A stretch of 64,000 nucleotides of DNA from an uncultured Bacteroides sp. (lineage in GTDB: Bacteria; Bacteroidota; Bacteroidia; Bacteroidales; Bacteroidaceae), in assembly GCA_900555635.1 (NCBI GenBank), contig USLU01000023.1, positions 6,903-70,902 on the forward strand, given 5' to 3'. Position numbers and translations under genes: made by a program. Below, one piece after another: positions 25,243 to 35,455 of this stretch (its first letter is position 1; the number at the start of each line of letters is the position of its first letter). Below the pieces are notes generated by a model, which worked only from the letters and a program-made list of their open reading frames with translations, had not been told where the DNA came from and did not search any database.

Positions 25243-28200
25243 TTAGAAGTTAAGTTTCAAATTAAGTCCAAAACTGCGTGCTGTAGGTAAGGCAAACATA
25301 TCAGCGCCTTGCATACCATTGGTTATACCTGCTGATACATCCGGGTCCATAGGAGCATCTTTGTAGAAGAAGAACAGATTGCGACCGATAAGGGCGGCAG
25401 TCAAATTCTTGCCAAATCCGAACAAATTGCGGAATGTATAGCCGAAGGTCATTTCGCGTAAGCGGATATTAGTGGCATTGTAAACATAGTTTTCAACAGC
25501 GTATGGGCTATTGAAGTTGTTATTACCTGTGTTGCGATAATACTTATCAGCGTCGAATTTTACACCGTCTATCGTTATGCCACCGGCATCACGTGCATCG
25601 CCCGAACGCTTGGAAACTCCCCAACCGTCTAATGCGGCCTCGGTCATGGCAAGAACTTTTCCTCCCAATTTGGCATCAATCAAGAACGACAGGGTGAAAT
25701 CTTTGTAACGGAATGTATTGTTCCAGCCCAAGTTAACCTTGGCATTCATGTTGCCTGCGTAATTCAGGTCTTCCGGTGAATCACCGCTGATAATTGGTTC
25801 TCCTTTTTCGTTTTGCAGAGGCTTTCCGTTCTCATCGCGCATGATGTGGCGTACATATAAATCGCCGTATTCTCCACCTTTTTTCAGGATGACTTTGGCA
25901 CCGCCGAAATCGGTTAATGTCAGTCCGTTAGGAAGATCGTCCACCAGTTTAACTATCTCATTCTTATTGTAAGAGAAATTGATGTTGGTACTCCAACTGA
26001 AGTTGTCTGTAAACTGTTCAAACCATCCGGCTGTAACTTCAACGCCTTGGTTCTGTACATCTCCTGCATTCACATAGCGGTTTCTTAAACCGGATTCGTA
26101 AGGAGCGGCAATGGTGAAGAACTGGTTTTTAGTGTTCGTCTTATAATAGGTAATACCTAAGTTGAATCTGTTTTGGAAGAATGTTCCGTCAAAACCGATT
26201 TCCAAAGAATTGGTCTTTTCCGGTTTTAAGGTTCTGAATGGCGCTTTGTCAGGAGGAGTGATAGCACCTTGAGAGCCCAGACTATATAATAGATTGGTTA
26301 CATAAATAGGCACATCGTTACCTACAATGGAGTAGCTTGCACGGAATTTGAACAAGTCGACATTTTTGCCCATGTTGATGAACTTGTTAAGAAGGGCACT
26401 CACACCTACCGATGGGTAGAAAAAGGATACGCTTTCTGTATAAGCTAAGGCGGAGGACCAGTCATTACGTGCAGTTAGGTCGAGGAACAGACCGTCGTGA
26501 TACCCAACCTGGGCAGTAGCGAATATGGAGTTCAATCGTTTATTGGTCATCCAATTGTCGTCTTTGCCTACGATTGACAAATTGCCATAGTAATTATTGG
26601 GAGTAAAGATATTGGGATAATAGATATTACCGGCACCGGGTTTGGTAAAGATGGAGCCTTCACCCCAAAGGTCGACATGCGATGTCTTTGTTTTTGTGAA
26701 GCTTGAACCGGCTGTGGCTGAAAGAGATATTTCATTGGACTTATGATTGTAGCTAACCAGGAAGTCACCGTAGAGCTGGTCGCTGAAGTAGCGATTATCT
26801 TTCATGCGGCCCATCGGATATAAATTACCTACACTGGATGCGTATGCGTTGTGTACGAAATGTTCTTCACCACGCTCGTAACGCATACGTCCTTGGATGT
26901 TCAAGTCGGGGGTAATATCCCATTTGATGTTGCCACCGAACTCATAACGATTGCGGTCGCTTACCGGAGTCTGTCGGTTCAACATCCAATAGGGGTTACC
27001 GAACTGTTGTTGCTTTACATTCGTCCAGTTCTGTACATAACATGCACGTTCGTTATCATAGACTTCAAACTGTTCCTTGTAACCGTTCCAGTCTTCACCT
27101 CTTGGGAAGAGATAAGCACCTGTCAGTGGATTCCACAAATAACCCGAAGCGGGCTGATTGGATATGTGCTGATTGGTAAATTTGGATGAGAAGTCCACAT
27201 GGATGGTTTTCAATACATTGAATCCTACTTTCGCATTCAGGTTGTGACTGCGGTAATCATTTTCCGGCGTTACGCCTTTCGAGTATACGTTGGCATAAGA
27301 GAAATAAGCCTGGATGTTCTCGTTACCGCCACTCAAAGCAATTGAGTTGTTAGTGGTAAGACCTGTACGGAAGAATTCTTTTGCATAATTGGGTGCTTTC
27401 TTGCTTAGTTTCTCTCCCCAGCTGAAAGTGCCGTTATCGCTCATGCCATAGGTATTCTGGAACTCGGGCAGTATCATCGGGTTTTCCATGGTTGTATTGC
27501 TGGATACATTAATGGATACTTTGCCCGATTGTGCCGATTTCGTGGTAATCATGATGGCACCGTTGGCTGCCACTGCACCATAGAGAGCTGCTGCCGACGG
27601 ACCTTTCAACAGTGTCATCTGTGCAATGTCATCCGGATTAATGCCGGACATGGCATCACCACCGTCGCGCTGGCCTCCATAGTTGCTGTCTACTTGTGAA
27701 TTTGTAATGTTCATCATCATCGGAACACCATCTACTACGATAAGGGGTTGGTTGTTACCACTGATTGATTTATTTCCGCGGAACAGGATTTTAGAAGAAC
27801 CACCTGCACCTGTAGAGTTGGGGGTAATGGACAAACCGGCGCTTTTACCTTGCAGAGAGTTAATCATGTTGATGCTTTTGATGTCGTTTACATCCTTACC
27901 ACCAACAGTCTGTGCCGAGTAAGTCAGCGTCTCTGATTGCCTCTTGATGCCCATGGCGGTAACTACGACTTCGCCCAAAACTTCAGAGTCATCTTCCATT
28001 ATCACATTGAAGGAAGTCCGGTTTTTCACCGGAATGTTCTGTGTTTTATATCCGATATAGGATATGACGATAGTAGCATCTTTAGGAACACCGTTTAGTG
28101 CAAAAGCACCGTCCAGATCGGTGATTACTCCATTGGTAGTGCCCTGAACCAAAACGTTGGCTCCAATAATGGGATTTCCTTGTGAATCTTTGACCAATCC

Positions 28201-28371
28201 TTTGATTGTGGAGCTTTGTTGAACAACATTTGCAACAATGCTTGCTGTCGCCGTTCTATCGGCATACATCGGAGATGCCATCATTGATAGACAAAATAAG
28301 AGCGCTACGCTCTTCAGCAAAGGTAACCATTTGAGAGATCCCTTTACGCTTTCATTTAAATGTTTTTTCAT
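25243..28371 (-). CDS. SusC/RagA-like TonB-dependent outer-membrane transporter (second pair)
   Basis: Beta-barrel importer of 1042 residues. A signal peptide (about 1-37) is followed directly by a carboxypeptidase-regulatory-like domain (IKGLVKDSQGNPIIGANVLV, about 54-140). The plug follows (GEVVVTAMGIKRQ; GKSAGLSITPNSTGAGG; PLIVVDGVPM), then a 22-strand-type barrel ending in LNLKLNF with terminal Phe. It has no STN signalling domain, unlike the paralogue at 30110-33511. It is coupled to SusD 11 bp downstream, and a 101-bp gap separates it from the first SusD. It imports oligosaccharides with energy from TonB. Confidence 0.94.
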   Translation of the reverse strand: MKKHLNESVKGSLKWLPLLKSVALLFCLSMMASPMYADRTATASIVANVVQQSSTIKGLVKDSQGNPIIGANVLVQGTTNGVITDLDGAFALNGVPKDATIVISYIGYKTQNIPVKNRTSFNVIMEDDSEVLGEVVVTAMGIKRQSETLTYSAQTVGGKDVNDIKSINMINSLQGKSAGLSITPNSTGAGGSSKILFRGNKSISGNNQPLIVVDGVPMMMNITNSQVDSNYGGQRDGGDAMSGINPDDIAQMTLLKGPSAAALYGAVAANGAIMITTKSAQSGKVSINVSSNTTMENPMILPEFQNTYGMSDNGTFSWGEKLSKKAPNYAKEFFRTGLTTNNSIALSGGNENIQAYFSYANVYSKGVTPENDYRSHNLNAKVGFNVLKTIHVDFSSKFTNQHISNQPASGYLWNPLTGAYLFPRGEDWNGYKEQFEVYDNERACYVQNWTNVKQQQFGNPYWMLNRQTPVSDRNRYEFGGNIKWDITPDLNIQGRMRYERGEEHFVHNAYASSVGNLYPMGRMKDNRYFSDQLYGDFLVSYNHKSNEISLSATAGSSFTKTKTSHVDLWGEGSIFTKPGAGNIYYPNIFTPNNYYGNLSIVGKDDNWMTNKRLNSIFATAQVGYHDGLFLDLTARNDWSSALAYTESVSFFYPSVGVSALLNKFINMGKNVDLFKFRASYSIVGNDVPIYVTNLLYSLGSQGAITPPDKAPFRTLKPEKTNSLEIGFDGTFFQNRFNLGITYYKTNTKNQFFTIAAPYESGLRNRYVNAGDVQNQGVEVTAGWFEQFTDNFSWSTNINFSYNKNEIVKLVDDLPNGLTLTDFGGAKVILKKGGEYGDLYVRHIMRDENGKPLQNEKGEPIISGDSPEDLNYAGNMNAKVNLGWNNTFRYKDFTLSFLIDAKLGGKVLAMTEAALDGWGVSKRSGDARDAGGITIDGVKFDADKYYRNTGNNNFNSPYAVENYVYNATNIRLREMTFGYTFRNLFGFGKNLTAALIGRNLFFFYKDAPMDPDVSAGITNGMQGADMFALPTARSFGLNLKLNF

Positions 28372-28472
28372 AACATATTACATTAGGTTTAATTACAGGC
28401 AAAGTTTAAGACCTTGCTTCCTAAGTAATACAGATGATAATGAGAGCGTACTAAACGGAATATCTACTTTTT

Positions 28473-30113
28473 TTAGTTTTCTGATGGAAAGTTACCGTTT
28501 TCCGCTATATCCCACCATAGACGGGTTCCTCCGGTATCGGCTCCTTTAAGGTATCGGATGGCTTTTCGTACCTCTTCTCCATTGGTGTTATACTCTTTCC
28601 GGGTAAACGGTAGGCGGCGTATTTGGAGTTCGGTATCAATGATTCCGCCACTAAGGTTATATACTACCGGGAATAAGCGGGGATAACCTGTACGTCTGAA
28701 TTCGGTCCAGGCCTCAAATGAATCCGGGTAAATAGCCAGCCATTTCTGGGTAATGATACGTTGTAGTTTTTGTTCTTTCGTATCGTTTTCGTGCCATGTC
28801 ACAGAAATATTGTTGATGCCCGGTGTGTTATAGAATGAGTCATGATAATCTATATAATCGGCAGCTTTGGTTCCGTTGTCAGGTGCATGGACACCGCTCA
28901 GATACTCATCGGCATGGCTTATTCCATAGGAACTTAGAGCAACCCGGACTCCTTGTTCGTAACAGTTTTGGGCACTTTCGCCCATTTGCCAACCGCGCAA
29001 TGCACCTTCGGCGCGTAAAAACCAGGCTTCGGCGGCATGCATCACCGGGCGTGGATCGTAACTTTGATAGGTAGAGGAGGAGAAGTTTAGGTACAATAGA
29101 GGAGATTTTGTCTCAATAAGGAGTCCTTGGCGAATGCCCACACAGGTAGAGTCGGCTTTCAGAGTTATTTCCCCTTCGTTGTTTACAATTCTTCCGGTGT
29201 GGGTGAACCATTTCTCCATGCGCGGGTCTCCATAGCCTTTTAAGATGGATTCAATGGAGGCATTCATGCGCGAATCTCCGTAAATGACGTCCACGGTCCA
29301 GATGGGATTTCCTCCGGAAAGCAGTATGTCATCCGAAGCGTCAATGAATACACCATATTTATTATTGACGGCTTTTTCAGCCAGTTCTTTGGCGCGTGCG
29401 GGCTCAGCTTTTACCATATGCATTGCTATCCTGAGACACAAAGTATTGGCAAGACGTAGCCATCTGGTATGACTGCCTCCGCATAACCGGTCAAACTTAG
29501 CCAATCCTGCCAATCTTTCAATTGACGGGTTACTTTCTAAAAAGTCTTCCAGCCATTGGATCGATTGGCGTAATTCGTCTATCAAATCAGTATAAATGTC
29601 ACGGTCGGAATCGTAGTATAAGGTTGCTGCATGTTCTTTGATACTGCGATAATTTGCGGGACCATAGGTGTCGACTACTTGTAGCATGCCCATTACTTGC
29701 ACGATAAGCGTCACTGCTGCATAGTCATAAAATTCCAACTCTTTGCAGATAGGGATGTAGCGATTAGTGTAGGGAAGTACATTTAAGAAATAATTTTCGA
29801 AAGGACCATGATTGAAATCTTCACGGAGGCGGTAGTTTCCATTATGATTATTACCGAAATTGTGTGGAGCTGTATAATATCCGGCAAAAATATCTATGTG
29901 CAAACTCCTCCAATATTGGTACATATTGGCATCGCTTGGAAAAAGGTTTTCTTGTGGAAACTGAAGCTTGTTTTCAAGACCTATCTTCATATCATCCACT
30001 CCATTTGGATTCGTGTTTATCTGTTCGAATCCCTTGGTGCATGCCGAAAAGAGAAGTACTAATAATACTATGCGGCAACTCAGTTTTATTCGGGGCATTT
30101 TAAGTATCTTCAT
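28473..30113 (-). CDS. SusD/RagB-like glycan-binding lipoprotein (first pair)
   Basis: Outer-membrane lipoprotein of 546 residues with lipobox FSAC (Cys25). Family landmarks include YGPANYRSI, HAAEAWFLRAEGALRGWQ, QKLQRIITQKWLAIYP, EAWTEFRRTGYPRLFP and the end GGTRLWWDIAENGNF. The start codon overlaps the stop of the upstream SusC by ATGA (30110-30113), so translation is coupled. It is a paralogue of the SusD at 23540-25231, with the same ends but many differences in between, suggesting related but not identical ligands. Confidence 0.92.
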   Translation of the reverse strand: MKILKMPRIKLSCRIVLLVLLFSACTKGFEQINTNPNGVDDMKIGLENKLQFPQENLFPSDANMYQYWRSLHIDIFAGYYTAPHNFGNNHNGNYRLREDFNHGPFENYFLNVLPYTNRYIPICKELEFYDYAAVTLIVQVMGMLQVVDTYGPANYRSIKEHAATLYYDSDRDIYTDLIDELRQSIQWLEDFLESNPSIERLAGLAKFDRLCGGSHTRWLRLANTLCLRIAMHMVKAEPARAKELAEKAVNNKYGVFIDASDDILLSGGNPIWTVDVIYGDSRMNASIESILKGYGDPRMEKWFTHTGRIVNNEGEITLKADSTCVGIRQGLLIETKSPLLYLNFSSSTYQSYDPRPVMHAAEAWFLRAEGALRGWQMGESAQNCYEQGVRVALSSYGISHADEYLSGVHAPDNGTKAADYIDYHDSFYNTPGINNISVTWHENDTKEQKLQRIITQKWLAIYPDSFEAWTEFRRTGYPRLFPVVYNLSGGIIDTELQIRRLPFTRKEYNTNGEEVRKAIRYLKGADTGGTRLWWDIAENGNFPSEN

Positions 30114-33100
30114 AGCGTAAGTTTTAGGTTGAGTCCAATGCTTCGTTGAATAGGCAGATTAAAAACATCCAGTCCCTGCCAGCCGTTTCCGGTAGAACCG
30201 GACACGCTCGGGTTGCAAGGAGCGGATTTGAACAAAAAGCATAAATTGCGTCCTACGAGAGATATAGCCAGATGCTTGCCGGGGGCAAACAGGTTTCTGA
30301 ATTGATAGCCTAGTGAAACCTCTCGTAGCCTGAAGTTGGTAGCATCATACACATATTCGGTTCCCACGTAACCCACGTTGTAAGCAGTGGCTCCCACAAT
30401 GTGATAGTATTTCTCTGCATCAATCAGGGTACCGTCGCCTCTGGGTATACCTCCTTGTTTACGGGCTTTTTCTGTGCGGACGGATACACCATAACCATCT
30501 AGCATAGCTTCAGTAGTCGAAACCACTTTACCTCCAATCTGCCCGTCAATCAGTGCATAAAGGCTAAAATTTTTATAAGTGATCAGATTACTCCATCCTG
30601 CATTTATATCCGAATTCAGGTTGCCGATATACACATCCGGCTGATCTGACTTTATGGGTGCCCCATTTTTGTCCAAGAGTATCACACCATCTTTGTCTCT
30701 CAATAACTGCCGGGTATAGATGTCTCCGTAAGATCCGCCTTTCTTCAGGATACTTAAAATGCCGCTACCGTCCTGAAGCAAGAAATTGTCGTTCTCTTTG
30801 TATAGCTCTTTGATGCGGTTTTTGTTATAAGAGAAATTTATACCAGTTTGCCATTCCCACTCGTGAGGGAAGCTATGAAGATAACTTGCTGACACTTCAA
30901 TTCCCATATTCTGCACATCACCGGCATTCACATTCCGGTAGCGGTAGCCCGATCCCCAAGGTGCTTCGATTGTGAAGTACTGGTTCAAGGTGTTCGTCTT
31001 GTAGTATGAGAAATCGATGTGCAGCCGGTTGTCTAAAAGAGAAAGTTCAAATCCACCTTCTATAGATAATGTGCGTTCCGGTTTCAAATCGGAGAAAGGA
31101 GCACTTGATGGATAAGAGATGGAAGTATCTTTAATCACCGGTCGCTGTGAAGTGACGTAAGCTGGCAGTCCATTTCCTACTACCGAATAGGAGGCGCGGA
31201 GTTTCAGGAGGTTGATTGTACGCTTCATAGTAGGAAATACTTCACTCAATAAGACATTGGCACCTATTGACGGATAAAAATATCCCATGTGTTTGTTGTT
31301 CGTAAAGGCGAGGGTTGACGACCAGTCGTTGCGTGCCGTGATGTTGAGGTATGCCAGCTCCTTATAACCTATTTGCAACATTCCGAACAAGGAGTTGAGG
31401 CGCGTGTGCGAAGACTCTTCCACAATCTCAGGGCGGTAATAATTGTTTTGAGTGAAGTTATTCACAAAAAAGGCATTTCCACCGTTAGGTACCTTGTATA
31501 TTTTGCCTGTTTCCGCATCTTCAATCTCTATCCATTCAAATTTGGTATTGCCTCCATCCGTGATAATACCTTTTTTACCTTGCTGCACATCACTGAAGCT
31601 GGAACCGGCAGTCAATGCAAAAGAGAAATCAGATAAATGACTTTCGAAGTTAAGAATGATGTCGCCATATAGATGTTTATAGGAATCATCGATATTTTTA
31701 TAACCTCCCATTTCATCTTTCCAACTGGTGGCGTAACGTTCTACTCTGTAGTCTATTTGGTCGTTCTCATATCCGATACGTCCTTGTATATTGAGCGTAG
31801 GCATGAATTCATATTTGGCAGTAGCATTGAAAGTAATGCGATGGCGGCCTTCTTTCTTTTGATTGCGATGCAGCAACCAGTAAGGGTTTTGGTTATGTTC
31901 TTCGAGCTGATTCCAATTTTGTACGTATATTTCTTTTTGCGGGTCAAACAGTTCGAATTCACTCTTATAGGTAGAGAAATTGCCATTCCGTGGAAAAAGA
32001 TAGAGTCCTGTAAGAGGGTTGCCCAACATACCACCGTAATGCTTGTTGACCGTATTCTGATAGGCGTATGTACTGCTCAGGTTCAGCGATAAACGATTGT
32101 CGAATCCCTGATAACTTTGTCTGATGGCAATATTATGACGTGTGAAATTATTGGTAGGTATGATTCCTTCAGAAAGTACATTCCCATATGAAAAATAACT
32201 TTGTGAGTGTTCCGTACCACCATCAATTGATAGGGAATTGTGCAGTGTATATCCGTTTCGAAAGAAGGCATCTATATTGTCAGAGGCTTTTTCCTTCATT
32301 ATACTACCCCAGCTTTGTGCTTGCAGGCTTTCTTGGTTGAGCTGTCTGGCACCGTAGCTTTGTTGTATCTTCGGTAGCGAATAGGCAGTCTCCATGGTCA
32401 TGTTGCTGGACACGTGGACGTGTATTCCGCCCACATTCCCTTTCTTGGTAGTGACCATGATAACTCCATTGGCGGCTACTGCACCATAAAGTGCGGATGC
32501 GGATGCCCCTTTCAATACACTGATGCTGGCTATGTCGTCCGGGTTGATGGTGGAAAGTGCATCTCCTCCATCATTCCCTCTGCCATAAACAACTTCAATC
32601 CCGTCGCCATAGCTATTGTTAGCCATGGGGATACCATCAATTACAATTAATGGATTATTGTTTCCTTGGATGGACTTGTTGCCTCGAAGCAATAGTTTGG
32701 TCGATGCTCCGGCACCATTTGAGTTGGGAATTATAACCAGTCCGGCAGTTTTCCCTTCCAGGGAGTTGATGAAGCTTACTTCTTTAGCTCGTGTCAGTTC
32801 AGTCCCGGGCAGTACTTGTAGGGCATATATCAGGCTTTTGGATTTTTTTTCGATGCCTAAAGCTGTGACAACAACTTCATTAAGCAAATTAAGATCTTCT
32901 TTGAGTACAACATTTACTGTCTGTTTCCCATCAACCGAAACATCTTGAGGCAGATACCCGATGTATGAAAATGTTACAATGTCTTTATCAATCGGAATAT
33001 CCAGGGTATAGTCTCCCGCTATTTCAGAAATGACTCCTTTTCCTGTCTCTTTAATGAAGATGTTCACTCCTATTAATGGAATATTCTGTTCATTGACTAC

Positions 33101-33511
33101 TTTGCCTTTGATGGTTCGTGTCTGGGTGGAAGATGTCCGGACTTGTTTGTCGTTTCCAGTATGCCTTATGGAAAGTACGATATGCTTGTCGATAATGGTG
33201 TACACAATGTTAGTGTCGTGGAATAGCATATCGAGCGCCCGGGGTATTGTTTCATTTCGGACATGACATGTAACTTCTCGATTCGGGTTGATGTCGTCAA
33301 CATTGTACACGACAGACAGTTTTGTCTGCTTATTAATGAGCTGGAATACTTGGTATAAAGGGACTTTCTTCACATCTATAGTCAGACGCGAAGATTGTGC
33401 AAAAAGTAATTCCGGCATTAAAATTACCCATAGAAAGAAAGTAAATTCAACCAGCGTTTTACTCTTCTCACCCAACTTCCAAACAGAATGAAAGCACAGG
33501 TATTTTTCCAT
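30110..33511 (-). CDS. SusC/RagA-like TonB-dependent transporter with STN signalling domain (first pair)
   Basis: Outer-membrane importer and signal transducer of 1133 residues. After the signal peptide comes an STN domain (about 40-112; RLTIDVKKVPLYQVFQLINKQ), which in this class contacts the periplasmic part of FecR. A carboxypeptidase-regulatory-like domain follows (TIKGKVVNEQNIPLIGVNIF), then the plug (KTAGLVIIPNSNGAGAS) and the barrel (to the last residue, LNLKLTL). The gene lies 8 bp after FecR and overlaps its SusD by 4 bp. Together with FecR and the divergent sigma factor it forms a ligand-sensing relay across both membranes. Confidence 0.94.
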   Translation of the reverse strand: MEKYLCFHSVWKLGEKSKTLVEFTFFLWVILMPELLFAQSSRLTIDVKKVPLYQVFQLINKQTKLSVVYNVDDINPNREVTCHVRNETIPRALDMLFHDTNIVYTIIDKHIVLSIRHTGNDKQVRTSSTQTRTIKGKVVNEQNIPLIGVNIFIKETGKGVISEIAGDYTLDIPIDKDIVTFSYIGYLPQDVSVDGKQTVNVVLKEDLNLLNEVVVTALGIEKKSKSLIYALQVLPGTELTRAKEVSFINSLEGKTAGLVIIPNSNGAGASTKLLLRGNKSIQGNNNPLIVIDGIPMANNSYGDGIEVVYGRGNDGGDALSTINPDDIASISVLKGASASALYGAVAANGVIMVTTKKGNVGGIHVHVSSNMTMETAYSLPKIQQSYGARQLNQESLQAQSWGSIMKEKASDNIDAFFRNGYTLHNSLSIDGGTEHSQSYFSYGNVLSEGIIPTNNFTRHNIAIRQSYQGFDNRLSLNLSSTYAYQNTVNKHYGGMLGNPLTGLYLFPRNGNFSTYKSEFELFDPQKEIYVQNWNQLEEHNQNPYWLLHRNQKKEGRHRITFNATAKYEFMPTLNIQGRIGYENDQIDYRVERYATSWKDEMGGYKNIDDSYKHLYGDIILNFESHLSDFSFALTAGSSFSDVQQGKKGIITDGGNTKFEWIEIEDAETGKIYKVPNGGNAFFVNNFTQNNYYRPEIVEESSHTRLNSLFGMLQIGYKELAYLNITARNDWSSTLAFTNNKHMGYFYPSIGANVLLSEVFPTMKRTINLLKLRASYSVVGNGLPAYVTSQRPVIKDTSISYPSSAPFSDLKPERTLSIEGGFELSLLDNRLHIDFSYYKTNTLNQYFTIEAPWGSGYRYRNVNAGDVQNMGIEVSASYLHSFPHEWEWQTGINFSYNKNRIKELYKENDNFLLQDGSGILSILKKGGSYGDIYTRQLLRDKDGVILLDKNGAPIKSDQPDVYIGNLNSDINAGWSNLITYKNFSLYALIDGQIGGKVVSTTEAMLDGYGVSVRTEKARKQGGIPRGDGTLIDAEKYYHIVGATAYNVGYVGTEYVYDATNFRLREVSLGYQFRNLFAPGKHLAISLVGRNLCFLFKSAPCNPSVSGSTGNGWQGLDVFNLPIQRSIGLNLKLTL

Positions 33512-33519
33512 ATATTAAT

Positions 33520-34506
33520 TTAAGGTTTACGGGCAGAAAGCGTCACCTGATTATCGTTAATCTGATAGTCAAAGCTTTTTGTAAAACTAAGAATTGACAG
33601 CACCTCGCTAATGTCATCGGATAAATCGAAATCACATGTGAACCTCTGCTGTTGTAATTTTATATCATCTATCTTGATGGGCACATTGTAGTGTCTCTCA
33701 AGAGTTTCTGCTATTTCTTTTAAGGTTGCTTGGTCAAAGTGCAAAGAACCTTTTATCCAACTGATTGCTTCTTTGGCTTTTTCAGTATATTTTAAGTTGG
33801 TTTCCAGGTTTGTCAAATTGACGGATAGCTGCTCATTGGGAGTCATGCATATCTCTTTTTTGTCCTTCAAGGGCAAATTTATTTCGATGGCTCCTTCAAG
33901 TAAAGTCGCCTTTAGGCTATTTTCTTCTTTGTAGTTGCGTATATTAAATTTAGTACCGGTCACTCTTGTTTCTATGTCATTACAATCTACTATAAAGGGG
34001 CGATATGTATCCTTCTTTACTTCAAAGTAGGCTTCTCCTTCCAGGCGTACTCTTCTTTCTGAAGAGAACATGGACGAGAGATATTCTACGCTTGTTGAAG
34101 CATTGAGCCATAATTTAGTACCGTCCGGCAGGACTGCCTGTGCCCGTTGTCCCGGTTCGGTAGAAATTATATAGGAAGAGTTCTGCTGGAAGTATATACT
34201 TAAAGCACCGCCTGCACAGATTACTCCTATTAGAAATGCAGCGATGTTGACTGCATAACGCTTCCAATTGATTCTTTTCTTCGCGGCAGATTGTTTTTGT
34301 TTGAGCTTTTTCTTGAAATCGGCAAGAGATTTGTCTGTATCAACCGCTTCCATTGCCGCATGGCGATCACCTAAGAAAAGCACACAATACAAATCTTCGA
34401 GTTCTTTTCTGTTGTCCGCCGATGCTTCACACCACTCTTCTACCCGGAGGCATTCTTCCTGGTCGGTTTCGTTTCTTAAGTATTTTATTAGAGTCGATTC
34501 ATCCAT
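33520..34506 (-). CDS. FecR-family anti-sigma factor
   Basis: Inner-membrane anti-sigma factor of 328 residues. The cytoplasmic N-terminus (1-84; QEECLRVEEWCEASADNRKE) holds the sigma factor. One membrane helix spans about 85-106. The periplasmic FecR domain (ISTEPGQRAQAVLPDGTKLWLNASTSVEYL) and C-terminal DUF4974-type domain (LHFDQATLKEIAETLERHYN) receive the signal from the STN domain of the SusC just downstream. It is transcribed divergently from the sigma gene and heads the SusC/SusD operon. Confidence 0.93.
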   Translation of the reverse strand: MDESTLIKYLRNETDQEECLRVEEWCEASADNRKELEDLYCVLFLGDRHAAMEAVDTDKSLADFKKKLKQKQSAAKKRINWKRYAVNIAAFLIGVICAGGALSIYFQQNSSYIISTEPGQRAQAVLPDGTKLWLNASTSVEYLSSMFSSERRVRLEGEAYFEVKKDTYRPFIVDCNDIETRVTGTKFNIRNYKEENSLKATLLEGAIEINLPLKDKKEICMTPNEQLSVNLTNLETNLKYTEKAKEAISWIKGSLHFDQATLKEIAETLERHYNVPIKIDDIKLQQQRFTCDFDLSDDISEVLSILSFTKSFDYQINDNQVTLSARKP

Positions 34507-34578
34507 TATTTTCTCTGAAAACGGTGTTTGTAGTTTTGATACTGCACCCTACTCTCATATATGATACATTTGAGAGGG

Positions 34579-34586
34579 CAAAGATA
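34579..34586 (-). promoter_or_regulatory. -7 box upstream of fecR-susCD
   Basis: TATCTTTG on the minus strand, 73 bp before the FecR start. No standard -33 TTTG is seen, which may mean the divergent ECF sigma factor or an activator is needed. Confidence 0.5.
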
Positions 34587-34626
34587 CTAAACTGCAATCA
34601 AAAAAACATATTTATTTGAAAATCAT

Positions 34627-34657
34627 TTTGTTGATAGTTCTATTTATAGTATGTTTG
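34627..34657 (+). promoter_or_regulatory. Promoter of the ECF sigma factor
   Basis: TTTG (34627-34630), 19-bp spacer and TATGTTTG (34650-34657) match the housekeeping Bacteroides consensus, so the sigma gene itself seems to be expressed from a constitutive-type promoter. Confidence 0.7.
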
Positions 34658-34681
34658 TAGAATCGTATATGAAATGAACGA

Positions 34682-35287
34682 ATGACCAAAGTTAACCTAA
34701 AATTGAATATTGACGACAATGATGTTATTATCACGGCTTTGAAAACAGGAGATGAAGCTGCGTTTGATGAGGTGTATCGTTATTATTTCAGAGCTTTATA
34801 CGGTTTCTGCTCACAGTATGTTGGTTCTGCCGAAGCCGAAGAAATAGTGCAGGATACAATGATGTGGCTTTGGGAAAACCGAACGTGTTTGATTCCTCAT
34901 TTAACGCTTAAGACACTTCTCTTTACAATAGTAAAAAACAAAGCCCTTAATAAAATTTTACATCTCGAGACTCGACGGAAGGTACATGAAGAGATTGCCC
35001 GAAAATATGATGAAGAATTCTCCTCCCCCGACTTTTACTTAGATAATGAATTGTTCCAGTTGTATGGAACTGCTCTTGAAAAACTACCGCAAGAATTTAA
35101 GCAAGCCTACGAAATGAATCGGAAAAAGCAAATGACGCATAAAGAAATAGCTGTAAGCTTGAATGTATCCCCACAAACTGTGAATTATCGTATATCCCAA
35201 GCATTGAAAATATTGCGGATAGCATTAAAGGACTATTTACTATTTATTTTCTTTATATCTGATCTCGTCTTTAAATTGAAAATCTAG
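34682..35287 (+). CDS. ECF-type RNA polymerase sigma-70 factor
   Basis: Extracytoplasmic-function sigma factor of 201 residues. Region 2 (about 25-90) contains AAFDEVYRYYFRALYGFCSQYV and AEEIVQDTMMWLWENR. Region 4 (about 130-182) contains LPQEFKQAYEMNRKKQMTHK, then EIAVSLNVSPQTVNYRISQA, the DNA-binding helix-turn-helix. A short hydrophobic tail (YLLFIFFISDLVF) follows, which is unusual but seen in other Bacteroides members. It is divergent from its FecR partner and should switch on the SusC/SusD operon when glycan is bound. GH20 follows 168 bp downstream. Confidence 0.94.
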   Translation: MTKVNLKLNIDDNDVIITALKTGDEAAFDEVYRYYFRALYGFCSQYVGSAEAEEIVQDTMMWLWENRTCLIPHLTLKTLLFTIVKNKALNKILHLETRRKVHEEIARKYDEEFSSPDFYLDNELFQLYGTALEKLPQEFKQAYEMNRKKQMTHKEIAVSLNVSPQTVNYRISQALKILRIALKDYLLFIFFISDLVFKLKI

Positions 35288-35455
35288 AAAGATTTTAATT
35301 AATTCATAATTGCTTCTTAGTATATCTGCCCAATCATTTGTATTATATATAAGGTGTTGTTATATCATTATCGGACAAAATACTATGTTGAGTAAACAGA
35401 CTCCTATTTTCTCATTGATAAAGTAACTATTAAATATACATATATACAGTTTATT

